A stretch of DNA of 64,000 bases from Anaerostipes caccae L1-92 (GTDB lineage Bacteria; Bacillota; Clostridia; Lachnospirales; Lachnospiraceae), in contig NZ_AP023027.1 of assembly GCF_014467075.1 (NCBI RefSeq), positions 1,263,001-1,327,000 on the forward strand, in the 5' to 3' direction. A program made the translations under genes and the position numbers. This document shows positions 52,623 to 61,685 of the stretch, piece by piece. Below the pieces are notes generated by a model. That model did no database searches. It had not been told where the DNA came from and was given only the letters and a program-made list of their open reading frames with translations. How positions within the stretch are numbered: the stretch's first letter is position 1; the number at the start of each line of letters is the position of its first letter.

Positions 52623-53447
52623 CTAAAAGAATCCGATCAGTGTTCCCACTGTGCCAATTAGGATCAGCACCAGCAATATGATGTTTACATTGACTTTTTT
52701 TCTCAACATAAATACAGTTAATAGAGTGATTCCCAACGGCAGTATACCTTTTAAGATACTGTCAAATACCGCAGTCTGCACGTCCAGTGTACCTGTGCTT
52801 AAATTTAACTTTAATCCGCAGGACACAGTTACATAAGATGCCACCAGTCCTCCCAGTACAGTTGCCCCGACGATGGTTGCTTTTTCGGTTACTTTGTTTA
52901 ATAAACCGCTTCCGATGATCTTTCCGATTCCTTCGCGTCCCATATAGTAACCTTTGGTATAGGATAAGTAACCAAGACCGAATAACACAACACCAATGAT
53001 CAATAAGTAGATGATCGGTCCTAAGAAGTTGCCGGCCTTTGCCATACCAAGGATAATACCCAATGCTATGGGGGATAACGTTCCCTGCCAGATTGTGTCG
53101 CCGATACCTGCCAGAGGTCCCATCAAACCTGTTTTGATGCTTGAGATCATTTCTTCGTCTACATCTTCACCGTTTGCTTTTTGCTCTTCTAAGGCAAGAG
53201 TAATCCCTAAGATACAGCCTCCTACATTCGGTTCTGTATTAAAGAACTCCATGTGTCGTTTGCATGCGTCTTTTAATTCCTGTGTCTCTTTTCCGTATAA
53301 TTTTTCCAGACTCGGCGCCAGAGTATGCAGCACCCCGGAAGCCTGCATTCGTTCATAGTTGTAGGTTGAATGGCTGAAGAATGTCCAGATCAGATAGGAC
53401 TTAATGATATCTTTTTTACTTAATCTCTTTTTTTCTATGGTTTCCAT
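52623..53447 (-). CDS. PTS mannose/fructose/sorbose family EIID (second system)
   Basis: A 274-residue membrane subunit with YLIWTFFSHSTYNYERMQAS, HMEFFNTEPNVGGCILGITL and IKTGLMGPLAGIGDTIWQGT. It is clearly paralogous to the EIID at 45564 but well diverged and with a shorter middle. GGAGG lies before the start. It closes the transport part of the operon. Confidence 0.94.
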   Translation of the reverse strand: METIEKKRLSKKDIIKSYLIWTFFSHSTYNYERMQASGVLHTLAPSLEKLYGKETQELKDACKRHMEFFNTEPNVGGCILGITLALEEQKANGEDVDEEMISSIKTGLMGPLAGIGDTIWQGTLSPIALGIILGMAKAGNFLGPIIYLLIIGVVLFGLGYLSYTKGYYMGREGIGKIIGSGLLNKVTEKATIVGATVLGGLVASYVTVSCGLKLNLSTGTLDVQTAVFDSILKGILPLGITLLTVFMLRKKVNVNIILLVLILIGTVGTLIGFF

Positions 53448-53459
53448 GTTGATTCCTCC

Positions 53460-54224
53460 CTAACTTAAAGCTGAACTTTCGCTGTTCTGTAAAAGTGCTA
53501 TAATCACTGCTAAAATACCGATGACCACCAGTGGCAGGTTGATATAAATAGATAAAATAAAACCTAACAGCAGATATAAGTATGCTTTTGCCCCAGCGTT
53601 AGATAAGATGGCTTTAAAATTCATTGCAATACCAAGGGCAGGAAGAATTGTCCCGATCGTAGTCAATACATCAATCACTGGTGTCCCTTTTAATGCCTGC
53701 AGCATACTTGTAATAACACCTGACCCGCTATATACGGCAATTGCTACCGGAATGGTATAAATGATACACTTAAAAATCTGGGAAGGAACGATGTTATAGA
53801 AAATAATTTTCTTTACATCTCCTGTCTCCGCAATTTTATCGGTTCTATGGACAATGAAAATATCCCCTGTCATATAAATCATCCATAACAAGTTGCCCAG
53901 CAAGGAAATCGGTACTGCAAGTGTCACTGCGACTCCTGTGGACGCATTTGAAATGATTGCCAGTGCTGTTCCGACAGTTCCCGCCAGGCCCTCATCCATG
54001 GTCTGGGCGCCGCCTGCCGTAATCTGTGCAAGATAGGTTACATTGATCGCCGCACCGACCATACAGCCTTTGACAGGATCGCCTAAGATAAGACCAACCA
54101 GGATTCCGGATATTAAAGGCCTTCTCAGCGCCCAGCTCATGTTAACAGTAAGCCATGGTGTCCCATTTGCTCCCAAATAGTAGACCAGGCCAATCAAAAC
54201 TGCCTGTAAAATTGAAATATGCAT
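53460..54224 (-). CDS. PTS mannose/fructose/sorbose family EIIC (second system)
   Basis: A 254-residue membrane subunit with GANGTPWLTVNMSWALRRPL, ISGILVGLILGDPVKGCMVG and TAGGAQTMDEGLAGTVGTAL. The DE and GG features of this loop differ from ManY and resemble subgroups that carry amino sugars or sugar acids (inference). GGAGGG is upstream of the start. It lies between EIIB and EIID. Confidence 0.93.
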   Translation of the reverse strand: MHISILQAVLIGLVYYLGANGTPWLTVNMSWALRRPLISGILVGLILGDPVKGCMVGAAINVTYLAQITAGGAQTMDEGLAGTVGTALAIISNASTGVAVTLAVPISLLGNLLWMIYMTGDIFIVHRTDKIAETGDVKKIIFYNIVPSQIFKCIIYTIPVAIAVYSGSGVITSMLQALKGTPVIDVLTTIGTILPALGIAMNFKAILSNAGAKAYLYLLLGFILSIYINLPLVVIGILAVIIALLQNSESSALS

Positions 54225-54238
54225 GTTTCTCCCTCCGC

Positions 54239-54715
54239 TTAAAGTATTTTATTTATCTCTACAGTTTCCATATTTGGCACGACCTGAATATACACATGTA
54301 TATGTTGTGCTGACAATTGCTTCAACATATCTCTCTCTTTATCACTTGCTGAAATATTTTTATATAATTTTTTTCGTTCTTGAGTAGAACCCATTCCGCC
54401 TAAATTGATTTCTTTTACTTGGACACCTTTTTCAAGCAAATCCAGAAAAACTTTGGGTCCCTTTGCTAAAAGAATGATGTTTTTATCCTTATCTTTTATC
54501 TTTTCTAAATACTCTGCGGCGTCGTCAATGGTCATTGCCTGAGCGTTTAGGTGCTTTGGTACTGCACCTGTAATGACTGCACTTAAAAATGGATCCTTTG
54601 CGACTTTGTCGTCTACAATCACAATTTCATTCCCTCCCACATGCTGGACCCATGCTGTCATGACTTGGCCGTGAATCAAACGGTCATCAATCCGTGATAA
54701 TACTATTTTGCTCAT
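54239..54715 (-). CDS. PTS mannose/fructose/sorbose family EIIB (second system)
   Basis: A 158-residue cytoplasmic phosphocarrier. It begins IVLSRIDDRLIHGQVMTAWV with the active H15, followed by EIVIVDDKVAKDPF. Unlike the first system, EIIA and EIIB are separate proteins. It overlaps EIIA by 4 bases (ATGA), so translation is coupled. Confidence 0.95.
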   Translation of the reverse strand: MSKIVLSRIDDRLIHGQVMTAWVQHVGGNEIVIVDDKVAKDPFLSAVITGAVPKHLNAQAMTIDDAAEYLEKIKDKDKNIILLAKGPKVFLDLLEKGVQVKEINLGGMGSTQERKKLYKNISASDKERDMLKQLSAQHIHVYIQVVPNMETVEINKIL

Positions 54716-55125
54716 AATGTCCCTCCTCTCTCCATATTTAATGATAATTTGGCAATTCCCTGTTTTCCGGTCTCAACAAGATAATCTGCCAGCTCATCCA
54801 ATTTCATATCGTTTCTTTTCAAAGCTGCTTCCACCAGCATAGATAGATTAATTCCCGACACACAGATAACATGTTTATCCCTGTTATGATGAATCGCCTG
54901 GGCTGCGGCATTGTATGGGCTGGCTCCTAATAAGTCTGTCATGAATAAGATATCGTGATCTGTGTCCGCGGCAAAAGAATCGACCCTTTTGATAAAAGTA
55001 TCAATACTGTCCTCATGCCGCAATCCAAGAAACCATATATTTTCCTGCTTCCCTATCATAAGTTCCAATGCATCGATCATACCTTCTGCAAGTCCCCCGT
55101 GTGTCGCCACTATAATGTCTGTCAT
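54712..55125 (-). CDS. PTS mannose/fructose/sorbose family EIIA (second system)
   Basis: A 137-residue cytoplasmic phosphocarrier starting with IIVATHGGLAEGM (active H9), then FMTDLLGASPYNAAAQ. It is the first gene of the seven-gene operon EIIA-EIIB-EIIC-EIID-deacetylase-aldolase-dehydrogenase. AAAGGAGGA precedes the start. The upstream region carries a catabolite-control-like site and a promoter, and is shared with the divergent LevR-like regulator. Confidence 0.94.
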   Translation of the reverse strand: MTDIIVATHGGLAEGMIDALELMIGKQENIWFLGLRHEDSIDTFIKRVDSFAADTDHDILFMTDLLGASPYNAAAQAIHHNRDKHVICVSGINLSMLVEAALKRNDMKLDELADYLVETGKQGIAKLSLNMERGGTL

Positions 55126-55163
55126 CTACATCCTCCTTTATCCGTTAATATGGTAATTCGTTC

Positions 55164-55177
55164 TGTATGCGCTTACA
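55164..55177. promoter_or_regulatory. Candidate cre site (CcpA)
   Basis: TGTATGCGCTTACA differs from the cre consensus TGWAANCGNTNWCA at one position on either strand. It lies between the promoter and the EIIA start codon, where a bound repressor would act as a roadblock. Confidence 0.65.
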
Positions 55178-55189
55178 TCACTTGGGCAT

Positions 55190-55218
55190 ATCCTAACCCA
55201 CAATCTTTATATACGCAA
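55190..55218 (-). promoter_or_regulatory. Promoter of the second PTS operon
   Basis: On the minus strand TTGCGT (55213-55218), a 17-base spacer and TAGGAT (55190-55195). A weak sigma-54-like TGG-N10-GC overlaps it (55185-55200). Confidence 0.55.
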
Positions 55219-55272
55219 ATTTTTTATATACACACTTAATTTACACTCTATTTGAGTTTTTTACTGTGGATT

Positions 55273-55301
55273 TTGCGTAAATTTTAAGTTTCGTGTATGA
55301 T
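55273..55301 (+). promoter_or_regulatory. Promoter of the LevR-like regulator
   Basis: TTGCGT (55273-55278), a 17-base spacer and TATGAT (55296-55301). The -35 box and flanks match those of the divergent promoter. Confidence 0.6.
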
Positions 55302-55381
55302 AAGTGTATATTAATTACATCTGATTCAATTTGTGTGTGTTATAGAAACACCGTAATCAGCACCAAATATACGCAGGAGAT

Positions 55382-57733
55382 ATGGCCATGTCTACGAACA
55401 AAGAGAAGATTTTATCCTATTTAAAAGAAGAAACCTTGCAAAGCATCAATCATCATAATTTTACCTTTGAAAAATGCAATGCGCTTATTCTGTCGATGGA
55501 TTTATATATTGACAGGACAAACGTGTCACGTATCCTAAATGATCTGCACAAAGAAGGAAAATTAATCAAGAAGGCAGGACGCCCCACCACTTTTATTTCA
55601 AGAGAGATCATCCGGAACTCTTTTCCTTTTGCATCCATCCCTGATACATTGAATAAAAATGAAACTATTTCAGACTTCATCCGATATGACGTACCTACAA
55701 AAGAACAGACCATCGTCCAGTCATTTTCTATGGTCGGAAGTCAGCAAAATGGGTCCTTATATGAAGCTGTAACCAGAATCCTGCCTGTGTTTTATCTCCC
55801 CAAATATTTCTTTAAGATCTTTTTTATGCAGGGGGAAGCTGGGACGGGGAAGAAGTTTTTCTTAGAAGAAATGTTAAACCGTGCAAAAATGTTGGGATTG
55901 GCTTCCCGGGAATCATCGGTTTATTATATCGAATTCAGCGATATCTACGTCAATCTAAGAAAGACCATAGAGATGATGGAAAAGGATCATAATATTTTTA
56001 TCCTGGCAATCGAGTTTGTTCAAAAAAACGTAGACGCTGAAGTCTTAAGCGGTTTTGTACATTCTCTTGAAATTCAATATAAAAATAAAAAAGACGCGCC
56101 GATGATTGCCTTTATCGGGGCATCAGAATTACAGTCAGACCTGCTTCATTCCATCAGTCCTGTCATCCTGAACTTTCCTTCCGCAAAAGACCGGCCGCAA
56201 TCAGAATTGATTTCGATTCTATTGAGTATGATCCAAAAAGAGAGCAACCGTTTAGATAAAACAATGTTTGTATCTTCCCAGTTCATTCAGCTGGTTTTAC
56301 ATAAGTGCAGCAATCTGCATCAATTAGAAAATGAGATTTTATATACAATTTCAAGGATTCTCTATACATCAAGTACTGCAGGTAAAAACAATGAACTTAT
56401 GTTAGATGCATCGGTTTTGCTTGATAGTGAAAGGGATGAAATTATAAAATCCATTCCAGAACTAAAGGCAGAGATCCCTGACAAGATACAAATCAGACCA
56501 AACGGAGAAATTGATTTTGATAAATTGTTTCTTAACTCCAATGAGCTTTTGGCTGAAACAAAAAATATAGTTTCAGATTATTTTACAAAGCAGCTGCTGA
56601 TCTGTTCCAGGGTGACTGCCGCTGTATCTGAGAACAGTTATTCCGGCGATAGGCTTATTTCAGGGATCACAAAGGCATTCAATAAAAGTGTATTCTGCCA
56701 GGACCCATTTTTAAAAGAAAAAGTGGAACATATGATTCTGTCTGTATTCCGGAAAGATAAAAGTCTGGATATTGTGAAGGAAACCCCTTCTATGGACATT
56801 CAAACACCACAGATGAAAGCACTGTTAAACAATCTGATTCAATTAGCACAGACAAACCACTGCAAACTGTCAAAAACCCAAGAAAAAATGATCCAATCTA
56901 TACTGGCATATGCCCACTTAATCATGAGTGATATCCATATTCCTGTGATTATTACCTCAAAATATCATTTGTTGGCAAGCAATTACGCAAATCTCTTCAA
57001 TTTATTCTTTGACCGGAGAATCATTCATACCTTTCCTGCTGTTTTATCCGGAAAAAGAAATGAGACACGAACGAACCTTGAGAATTTATATGAATTTGCG
57101 GTCAGTATTAATCGGGGACAGGGGGTCCTGATCTTATCAGACGCGGATATGAAACAAACCATTACCAATTACTTTTTTCCTAAGACGAAGGTATTGTCTT
57201 ATAATGTCCAGTTTCATTCCTTTATTCTGGTGAAAGAGATTTTAAAGCTGTCTGTGAAGAAAAATGCCAGTATTATTTCCATCATCCCAAACCTGTTAAT
57301 AAGCCAGAATGATGAGATGAAGATATTAAAAGACAACCAGTTAAAGAGTTATACTTTAAGATCCGCAGATAAACATCTCTTGTTTGCGTCCAAGCTTACC
57401 CCCGGAATCAATACGTTTACAACGAATGAACTATTTTTTCGTGCTCTGAGAGCAATTGCAAAGAAGCTTGATATCAAGTTAAATAACAGCCTGATCTTTG
57501 AATTCCTTTTTCATGCAAACTGTATCTTATTTCAGAAGAAACATAATTTTGATTTTTCTAAAAATGTCATGGATCACATGGATATTGATTATGCTGTCTT
57601 AGAGGTCATCCAGGAGAAAATACAGGAGCTGTCCTCGCCTGATTTTCATGTATCTGCATTTACCATGAAGGATTATCAGATTCTGTATGAGGCTGTTTTC
57701 CACAGTGCGCTGCAGAGCTTATGGGAGAGATAA
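55382..57733 (+). CDS. LevR/DgaR-like PTS-operon regulator with degenerate activator core
   Basis: A 783-residue protein. The N-terminus is the winged helix typical of LevR-type regulators (SRILNDLHKEGKLIKKAGRP, about 49-68). The AAA+ region keeps a P-loop, GEAGTGKK (151-158), but lacks the GAFTGA loop that contacts sigma-54. Its Walker B site reads ILAIEF in place of hhhhDE. The EIIA-Man-like region (about 530-640) has VIITSKYH where VIVICHG is expected, yet keeps GQGVLILSD. A C-terminal PRD with FLFHANCILF remains. It is divergent from the second PTS operon and is probably its regulator. Sigma-54 dependence is doubtful. Confidence 0.82.
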   Translation: MAMSTNKEKILSYLKEETLQSINHHNFTFEKCNALILSMDLYIDRTNVSRILNDLHKEGKLIKKAGRPTTFISREIIRNSFPFASIPDTLNKNETISDFIRYDVPTKEQTIVQSFSMVGSQQNGSLYEAVTRILPVFYLPKYFFKIFFMQGEAGTGKKFFLEEMLNRAKMLGLASRESSVYYIEFSDIYVNLRKTIEMMEKDHNIFILAIEFVQKNVDAEVLSGFVHSLEIQYKNKKDAPMIAFIGASELQSDLLHSISPVILNFPSAKDRPQSELISILLSMIQKESNRLDKTMFVSSQFIQLVLHKCSNLHQLENEILYTISRILYTSSTAGKNNELMLDASVLLDSERDEIIKSIPELKAEIPDKIQIRPNGEIDFDKLFLNSNELLAETKNIVSDYFTKQLLICSRVTAAVSENSYSGDRLISGITKAFNKSVFCQDPFLKEKVEHMILSVFRKDKSLDIVKETPSMDIQTPQMKALLNNLIQLAQTNHCKLSKTQEKMIQSILAYAHLIMSDIHIPVIITSKYHLLASNYANLFNLFFDRRIIHTFPAVLSGKRNETRTNLENLYEFAVSINRGQGVLILSDADMKQTITNYFFPKTKVLSYNVQFHSFILVKEILKLSVKKNASIISIIPNLLISQNDEMKILKDNQLKSYTLRSADKHLLFASKLTPGINTFTTNELFFRALRAIAKKLDIKLNNSLIFEFLFHANCILFQKKHNFDFSKNVMDHMDIDYAVLEVIQEKIQELSSPDFHVSAFTMKDYQILYEAVFHSALQSLWER

Positions 57734-57750
57734 AGAATCGGTTTTCCGTC

Positions 57751-57778
57751 TTGACATTCCGCTTTTGTGTGATAAAAT
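57751..57778 (+). promoter_or_regulatory. Promoter of the pheST leader
   Basis: TTGACA (57751-57756), a 16-base spacer and TAAAAT (57773-57778). Confidence 0.78.
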
Positions 57779-57784
57779 AAGGAA

Positions 57785-57989
57785 TGATAAAGACAGAGAA
57801 GGTGCACAGTAAGGAAGTCTTTCCCGAATTTCACACCGGAGTCGTATCCCTGAAAGAACAGTAGGGGATAACGTTATCTGCACGTTACGCAGGAGACTAA
57901 GAGCCAGGTCGTTTTTTCCTGGAATTAGGGTGGTACCGCGAGATGATTCCCGTCCCTTATATATTTTATATAAGGGATGGGATTTTTTT
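57785..57989 (+). promoter_or_regulatory. T-box leader (phenylalanine) of pheST
   Basis: The T-box TTAGGGTGGTACCGCG lies at 57925-57940, with an intrinsic terminator TCCCGTCCCTTATATA / TATATAAGGGATGGGA plus seven Ts at 57948-57989. The specifier region reads GAATTTCAC (57826-57834): TTC or TTT, both Phe. Uncharged tRNA-Phe should turn the operon on. Confidence 0.92.
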
Positions 57990-58029
57990 CATTCTATTAG
58001 ATCAGATTATAAAACAAGGAGAAGTGATT

Positions 58030-59049
58030 ATGAAGGAGAAACTTGAGGCGATTAAAAAAGAAGCCTTGGAGAAGATCAACACAGCAGATGCCATGGACAC
58101 TCTGAATGATATCAGGATAGCGGTTCTGGGCAAAAAGGGAGAACTTACCCAGGTATTAAAAGGCATGAAGAATGTTGCCAAAGAAGAACGTCCGATGGTC
58201 GGACAGATGGTCAATGACACGAGGGCAGCCGTAGAACAGGCATTGGAAAAGGAGATGGCTCTTCTTAAGAAAAAGATTATGGAAGAAAAGCTCAAAACAG
58301 AAGTTATTGATGTGACGCTTCCGGGGAAAGTCCATGAGAAAGGACACCGCCATCCGAACCAGATTGCTCTTGAAGACTTGGAACGGGTATTCATCGGAAT
58401 GGGTTATGAAGTCGTGGAAGGACCGGAGGTAGAATACGATAAGTATAATTTCGAGATGCTCAATATCCCGGAAAACCATCCGGCAAAAGATGAGCAGGAT
58501 ACCTTCTTTATTTCAAAGGATATTCTTCTGCGCACCCAGACTTCACCGGTACAGGCACGGGTCATGGAGACCGGTCAGATGCCGATCCGTATGATTGCTC
58601 CGGGACGGGTGTTCCGCTCTGACGAGGTGGATGCCACCCATTCACCGTCATTCCACCAGGTCGAAGGTCTGGTCGTGGACAAGGGAATCACCTTTGCGGA
58701 CTTAAAGGGAACCCTTCAGCAGTTTGCCACAGAGTTTTTCGGACCGGAGACAAAGGTGAAATTCCGTCCCCATCACTTCCCATTCACAGAGCCGAGTGCG
58801 GAAGTGGACATCACTTGCTTTAAGTGCGGAGGGAAAGGATGCCGTATGTGCAAGGGCAGCGGATGGATCGAGATTCTCGGATGTGGTATGGTGCACCCGA
58901 ATGTTCTGCGGGCTTGCGGGATCGACCCGGAAGTTTATTCAGGATTTGCATTCGGAATCGGTCTGGAACGTGTGGCGCTCCTGAAGTATGAGATTGACGA
59001 TATGCGCCTGCTGTATGAAAACGATAAGAGATTTTTGAGCCAGTTTTAA
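58030..59049 (+). CDS. pheS: Phenylalanine-tRNA ligase alpha subunit
   Basis: It charges tRNA-Phe as an alpha2-beta2 enzyme with PheT. The 339-residue protein has an N-terminal coiled coil, motif 1 region HPNQIALEDLERVFIGMGYE, motif 2 RVFRSDEVDATHSPSFHQVE and motif 3 GFAFGIGLERVALLKY. A cysteine cluster (CFKCGGKGCRMCKGSG) is normal for Firmicute PheS. The start at 58030 begins MKEKLEAIKKEA with an AGGAG site; the frame upstream runs through the leader terminator. pheT follows after 54 bases. Confidence 0.97.
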   Translation: MKEKLEAIKKEALEKINTADAMDTLNDIRIAVLGKKGELTQVLKGMKNVAKEERPMVGQMVNDTRAAVEQALEKEMALLKKKIMEEKLKTEVIDVTLPGKVHEKGHRHPNQIALEDLERVFIGMGYEVVEGPEVEYDKYNFEMLNIPENHPAKDEQDTFFISKDILLRTQTSPVQARVMETGQMPIRMIAPGRVFRSDEVDATHSPSFHQVEGLVVDKGITFADLKGTLQQFATEFFGPETKVKFRPHHFPFTEPSAEVDITCFKCGGKGCRMCKGSGWIEILGCGMVHPNVLRACGIDPEVYSGFAFGIGLERVALLKYEIDDMRLLYENDKRFLSQF

Positions 59050-59103
59050 CTTTCGGGCGGCAAAGGCAAGTGAATATATTTAGATTTTGAAGGAGAATAG
59101 AGA

Positions 59104-61524
59104 ATGAATACACCAATTTCTTGGATCAGGGCATATGTGCCGGATCTTGACTGTACGATACAGGAATATGTAGACAAGATGACACTTTCCGGGTCCAATG
59201 TGGAATGCTATGAAGAATTAGATAAAAATCTGGAAAAGATCGTAGTGGGAAAAATTCTTTCCATAGAGAAGCATCCGGATGCCGACAAACTGATCATTTG
59301 TCAGGTGGATGTGGGGACGGAAAATGTCCAGATCGTCACCGGAGCAAAGAATGTTTCTGAGGGTGATTTGGTACCGGTCGTTTTAGCAGGGGGGAAAGTG
59401 GCCGGCGGCCATGACGGAAGCCCAAACCCGGAAGAGGGAATTAAAATCAAAAAAGGAAAGCTTCGGGGAGTGCCATCCTTTGGCATGATGTGTTCCGTGG
59501 AAGAGCTGGGAACAAGCAGAGATATGTATCCCGAAGCACCGGAAGAGGGAATTTATATCTTCCAGAAAGATGTAAAACCGGGAGACGATGCGGTGGAAGC
59601 CATGGGACTCCGCGACCAGGTGGTGGAATTTGAGATTACCTCAAACCGTGTGGACTGTTTCAGTATGATCGGTATGGCCAGAGAAGCTGCGGCGACCTTT
59701 CGGAAGGAATTTCATCCGCCGGTCGTTACAAAGACAGGCAATGGCGAAGACGTCAATGATTTTATCAAAGTAACCGTAGAGGACACCGATCTTTGTCCGC
59801 GTTATACGGCAAGGGTTGTGAAAAATATCAAACTGGCACCGTCGCCGGAATGGATGCAGAGAAGACTTGCAGCTATGGGAATCCGTCCGATTAACAATCT
59901 GGTAGATATCACCAACTATGTGATGGAAGAATACGGACAGCCGATGCACGCCTATGATTTGGATACCATAGCTGGAAATGAGATCATCGTGCGGAGGGCA
60001 AAGGACGGAGACAAATTTACGACTCTTGACGGTGAAGAACGGAATTTAGACAGTGATGTCCTCATGATCTGTGATGGTGAAAAAGAGGTTGGACTCGCCG
60101 GTATCATGGGCGGAGAAAATTCCATGGTCACAGATGATATTAAAACACTTTTATTTGAAGCTGCATGTTTTAACGGAACAAACATCCGTCTGTCCTCAAA
60201 GAGGATCGGACTTCGGACTGACGCTTCCAGCAAGTTTGAAAAAGGGCTGGACCCGGAAAATGCCATGGCGGCTATGGACCGTGCATGCCAGCTGATCGAG
60301 GAACTGGGAGCAGGAGAAGTGATCGGAGGGGCAGTGGATGTCTATCCGGAACCAAAACAGCCGGTTTGTCTTCCTTTGGAAGTGGATAAGATCAATGCTT
60401 TGCTCGGAACGAATATTTCTATGGAAGAGATGATCGAATATTTCAGGCGTATTGATGTGGAATATGATATGAATTCCAACCAATTACGGATTCCTTCTTT
60501 CCGGCAGGATTTGAACTGTATGGCGGATCTGGCAGAGGAAGTGGCAAGATTCTACGGATACGACAACATTCCGGTCACTCTGCCGAGAGGAGAAGCGACT
60601 GCGGGGAAAAAGCCGTTTAAGATCCGTGTGGAGGATATTGCGAGAGAGTCTGCTGAGCAGAATGGATTCAGCGGAGGAATGTGCTACTCTTTTGAGAGCC
60701 CGAAAGTGTTTGATATGCTGCTGATTCCGGAAGGCGCAAAAGAGCGGGAAGCAATTAAAATTTCCAATCCGCTGGGTGAAGATTTCAGTATCATGAGAAC
60801 TGTTTCACTGAACGGCATGATGACGTCTCTGGCCAATAATTACAGCCACAGAAATCAGAATGTTCGTCTTTACGAGTTCGGAAATATTTATATTCCAAAG
60901 GCTCTTCCCCTCACGGAACTTCCGGAGGAGCGGATGCAGCTGACTCTGGGAATGTACGGAGACGGCGATTTCTTTACGCTTAAGGGAGTGCTGGAAGATA
61001 TTTTGAAAGATCTCGGACTCGGCGGAGCGTCCGAATATATTCCGACCAGGGAGCATCCTTTCATGCATCCGGGCCGTCAGGCAGATGTGCTGATCAGAGG
61101 ACAAAAGGCCGCATATATCGGACAGATGCATCCACAGGCCGCAGAAAACTACGGAATGAAAGGGGAAGTCTATGTGGCCGTCATAGATATGCCGGTTCTT
61201 ACGGAACAGGCGACCTTTGACCGCAAATATACCGGGGTGGCAAAATTCCCTGCGATGAAGAGGGATCTCAGTATGGTGGTGAAAAAGGAGATCTTCGTTG
61301 GACAGATCGAAAAAATCTTCAGAGACAAGGGAGGAAAACTGCTGGAAGGCTTTGAACTGTTCGATGTGTATGAGGGCGACCAGATCGAAAAAGGATATAA
61401 GTCTGTGGCATATTCCCTGACCTTCCGTGCTCAGGACAGGACACTGGAGGAAGCAGAGGTTAATAAGATCGTTGATAAGATTTTAGAAGAATTAAAGACA
61501 TTAGGCATTGAACTGAGGGCATAA
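59104..61524 (+). CDS. pheT: Phenylalanine-tRNA ligase beta subunit
   Basis: The 806-residue beta subunit has the EMAP-like tRNA-binding domain (about 40-150: KHPDADKLIICQVDVG), the B3/4 editing domain (FEITSNRVDCFSMIGMARE onward), the B5 domain (VDINALL-like KINALLGTNI) and the C-terminal anticodon-binding FDX domain (KFPAMKRDLSMVV). Length and order are complete. AGGAG precedes the start. A terminator follows 22 bases after the stop. Confidence 0.97.
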   Translation: MNTPISWIRAYVPDLDCTIQEYVDKMTLSGSNVECYEELDKNLEKIVVGKILSIEKHPDADKLIICQVDVGTENVQIVTGAKNVSEGDLVPVVLAGGKVAGGHDGSPNPEEGIKIKKGKLRGVPSFGMMCSVEELGTSRDMYPEAPEEGIYIFQKDVKPGDDAVEAMGLRDQVVEFEITSNRVDCFSMIGMAREAAATFRKEFHPPVVTKTGNGEDVNDFIKVTVEDTDLCPRYTARVVKNIKLAPSPEWMQRRLAAMGIRPINNLVDITNYVMEEYGQPMHAYDLDTIAGNEIIVRRAKDGDKFTTLDGEERNLDSDVLMICDGEKEVGLAGIMGGENSMVTDDIKTLLFEAACFNGTNIRLSSKRIGLRTDASSKFEKGLDPENAMAAMDRACQLIEELGAGEVIGGAVDVYPEPKQPVCLPLEVDKINALLGTNISMEEMIEYFRRIDVEYDMNSNQLRIPSFRQDLNCMADLAEEVARFYGYDNIPVTLPRGEATAGKKPFKIRVEDIARESAEQNGFSGGMCYSFESPKVFDMLLIPEGAKEREAIKISNPLGEDFSIMRTVSLNGMMTSLANNYSHRNQNVRLYEFGNIYIPKALPLTELPEERMQLTLGMYGDGDFFTLKGVLEDILKDLGLGGASEYIPTREHPFMHPGRQADVLIRGQKAAYIGQMHPQAAENYGMKGEVYVAVIDMPVLTEQATFDRKYTGVAKFPAMKRDLSMVVKKEIFVGQIEKIFRDKGGKLLEGFELFDVYEGDQIEKGYKSVAYSLTFRAQDRTLEEAEVNKIVDKILEELKTLGIELRA

Positions 61525-61546
61525 GCGGGAAATAAGAGGAAATAAT

Positions 61547-61594
61547 AAGAAGGGTAGAGAGAGTGCGGATTCTGCATATATTTCTACTCTTCTT
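61547..61594 (+). terminator. Terminator after pheT
   Basis: AAGAAGGGTAGA pairs with TCTACTCTTCTT (one G-T pair), with extra pairing in the loop, followed by TTCTTTTG. Confidence 0.75.
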
Positions 61595-61624
61595 TTCTTT
61601 TGTGTTAAATTTATTACAAAATAG

Positions 61625-61653
61625 TTACATATATTATGGAAATGTGTTATAAT
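61625..61653 (+). promoter_or_regulatory. Promoter of the arylsulfotransferase-like gene
   Basis: TTACAT (61625-61630), a 17-base spacer and TATAAT (61648-61653). Confidence 0.65.
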
Positions 61654-61685
61654 ACCGTTGAAAATGTCACAGGAGGATATGAGAA

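Noticed and set aside
55185..55200. Sigma-54-type promoter (TGG-N10-GC) upstream of the second PTS operon
   Set aside because: Only the most basic positions match, a sigma-A-type promoter overlaps it, and the adjacent regulator lacks GAFTGA. It is noted in the regulator findings but not called.
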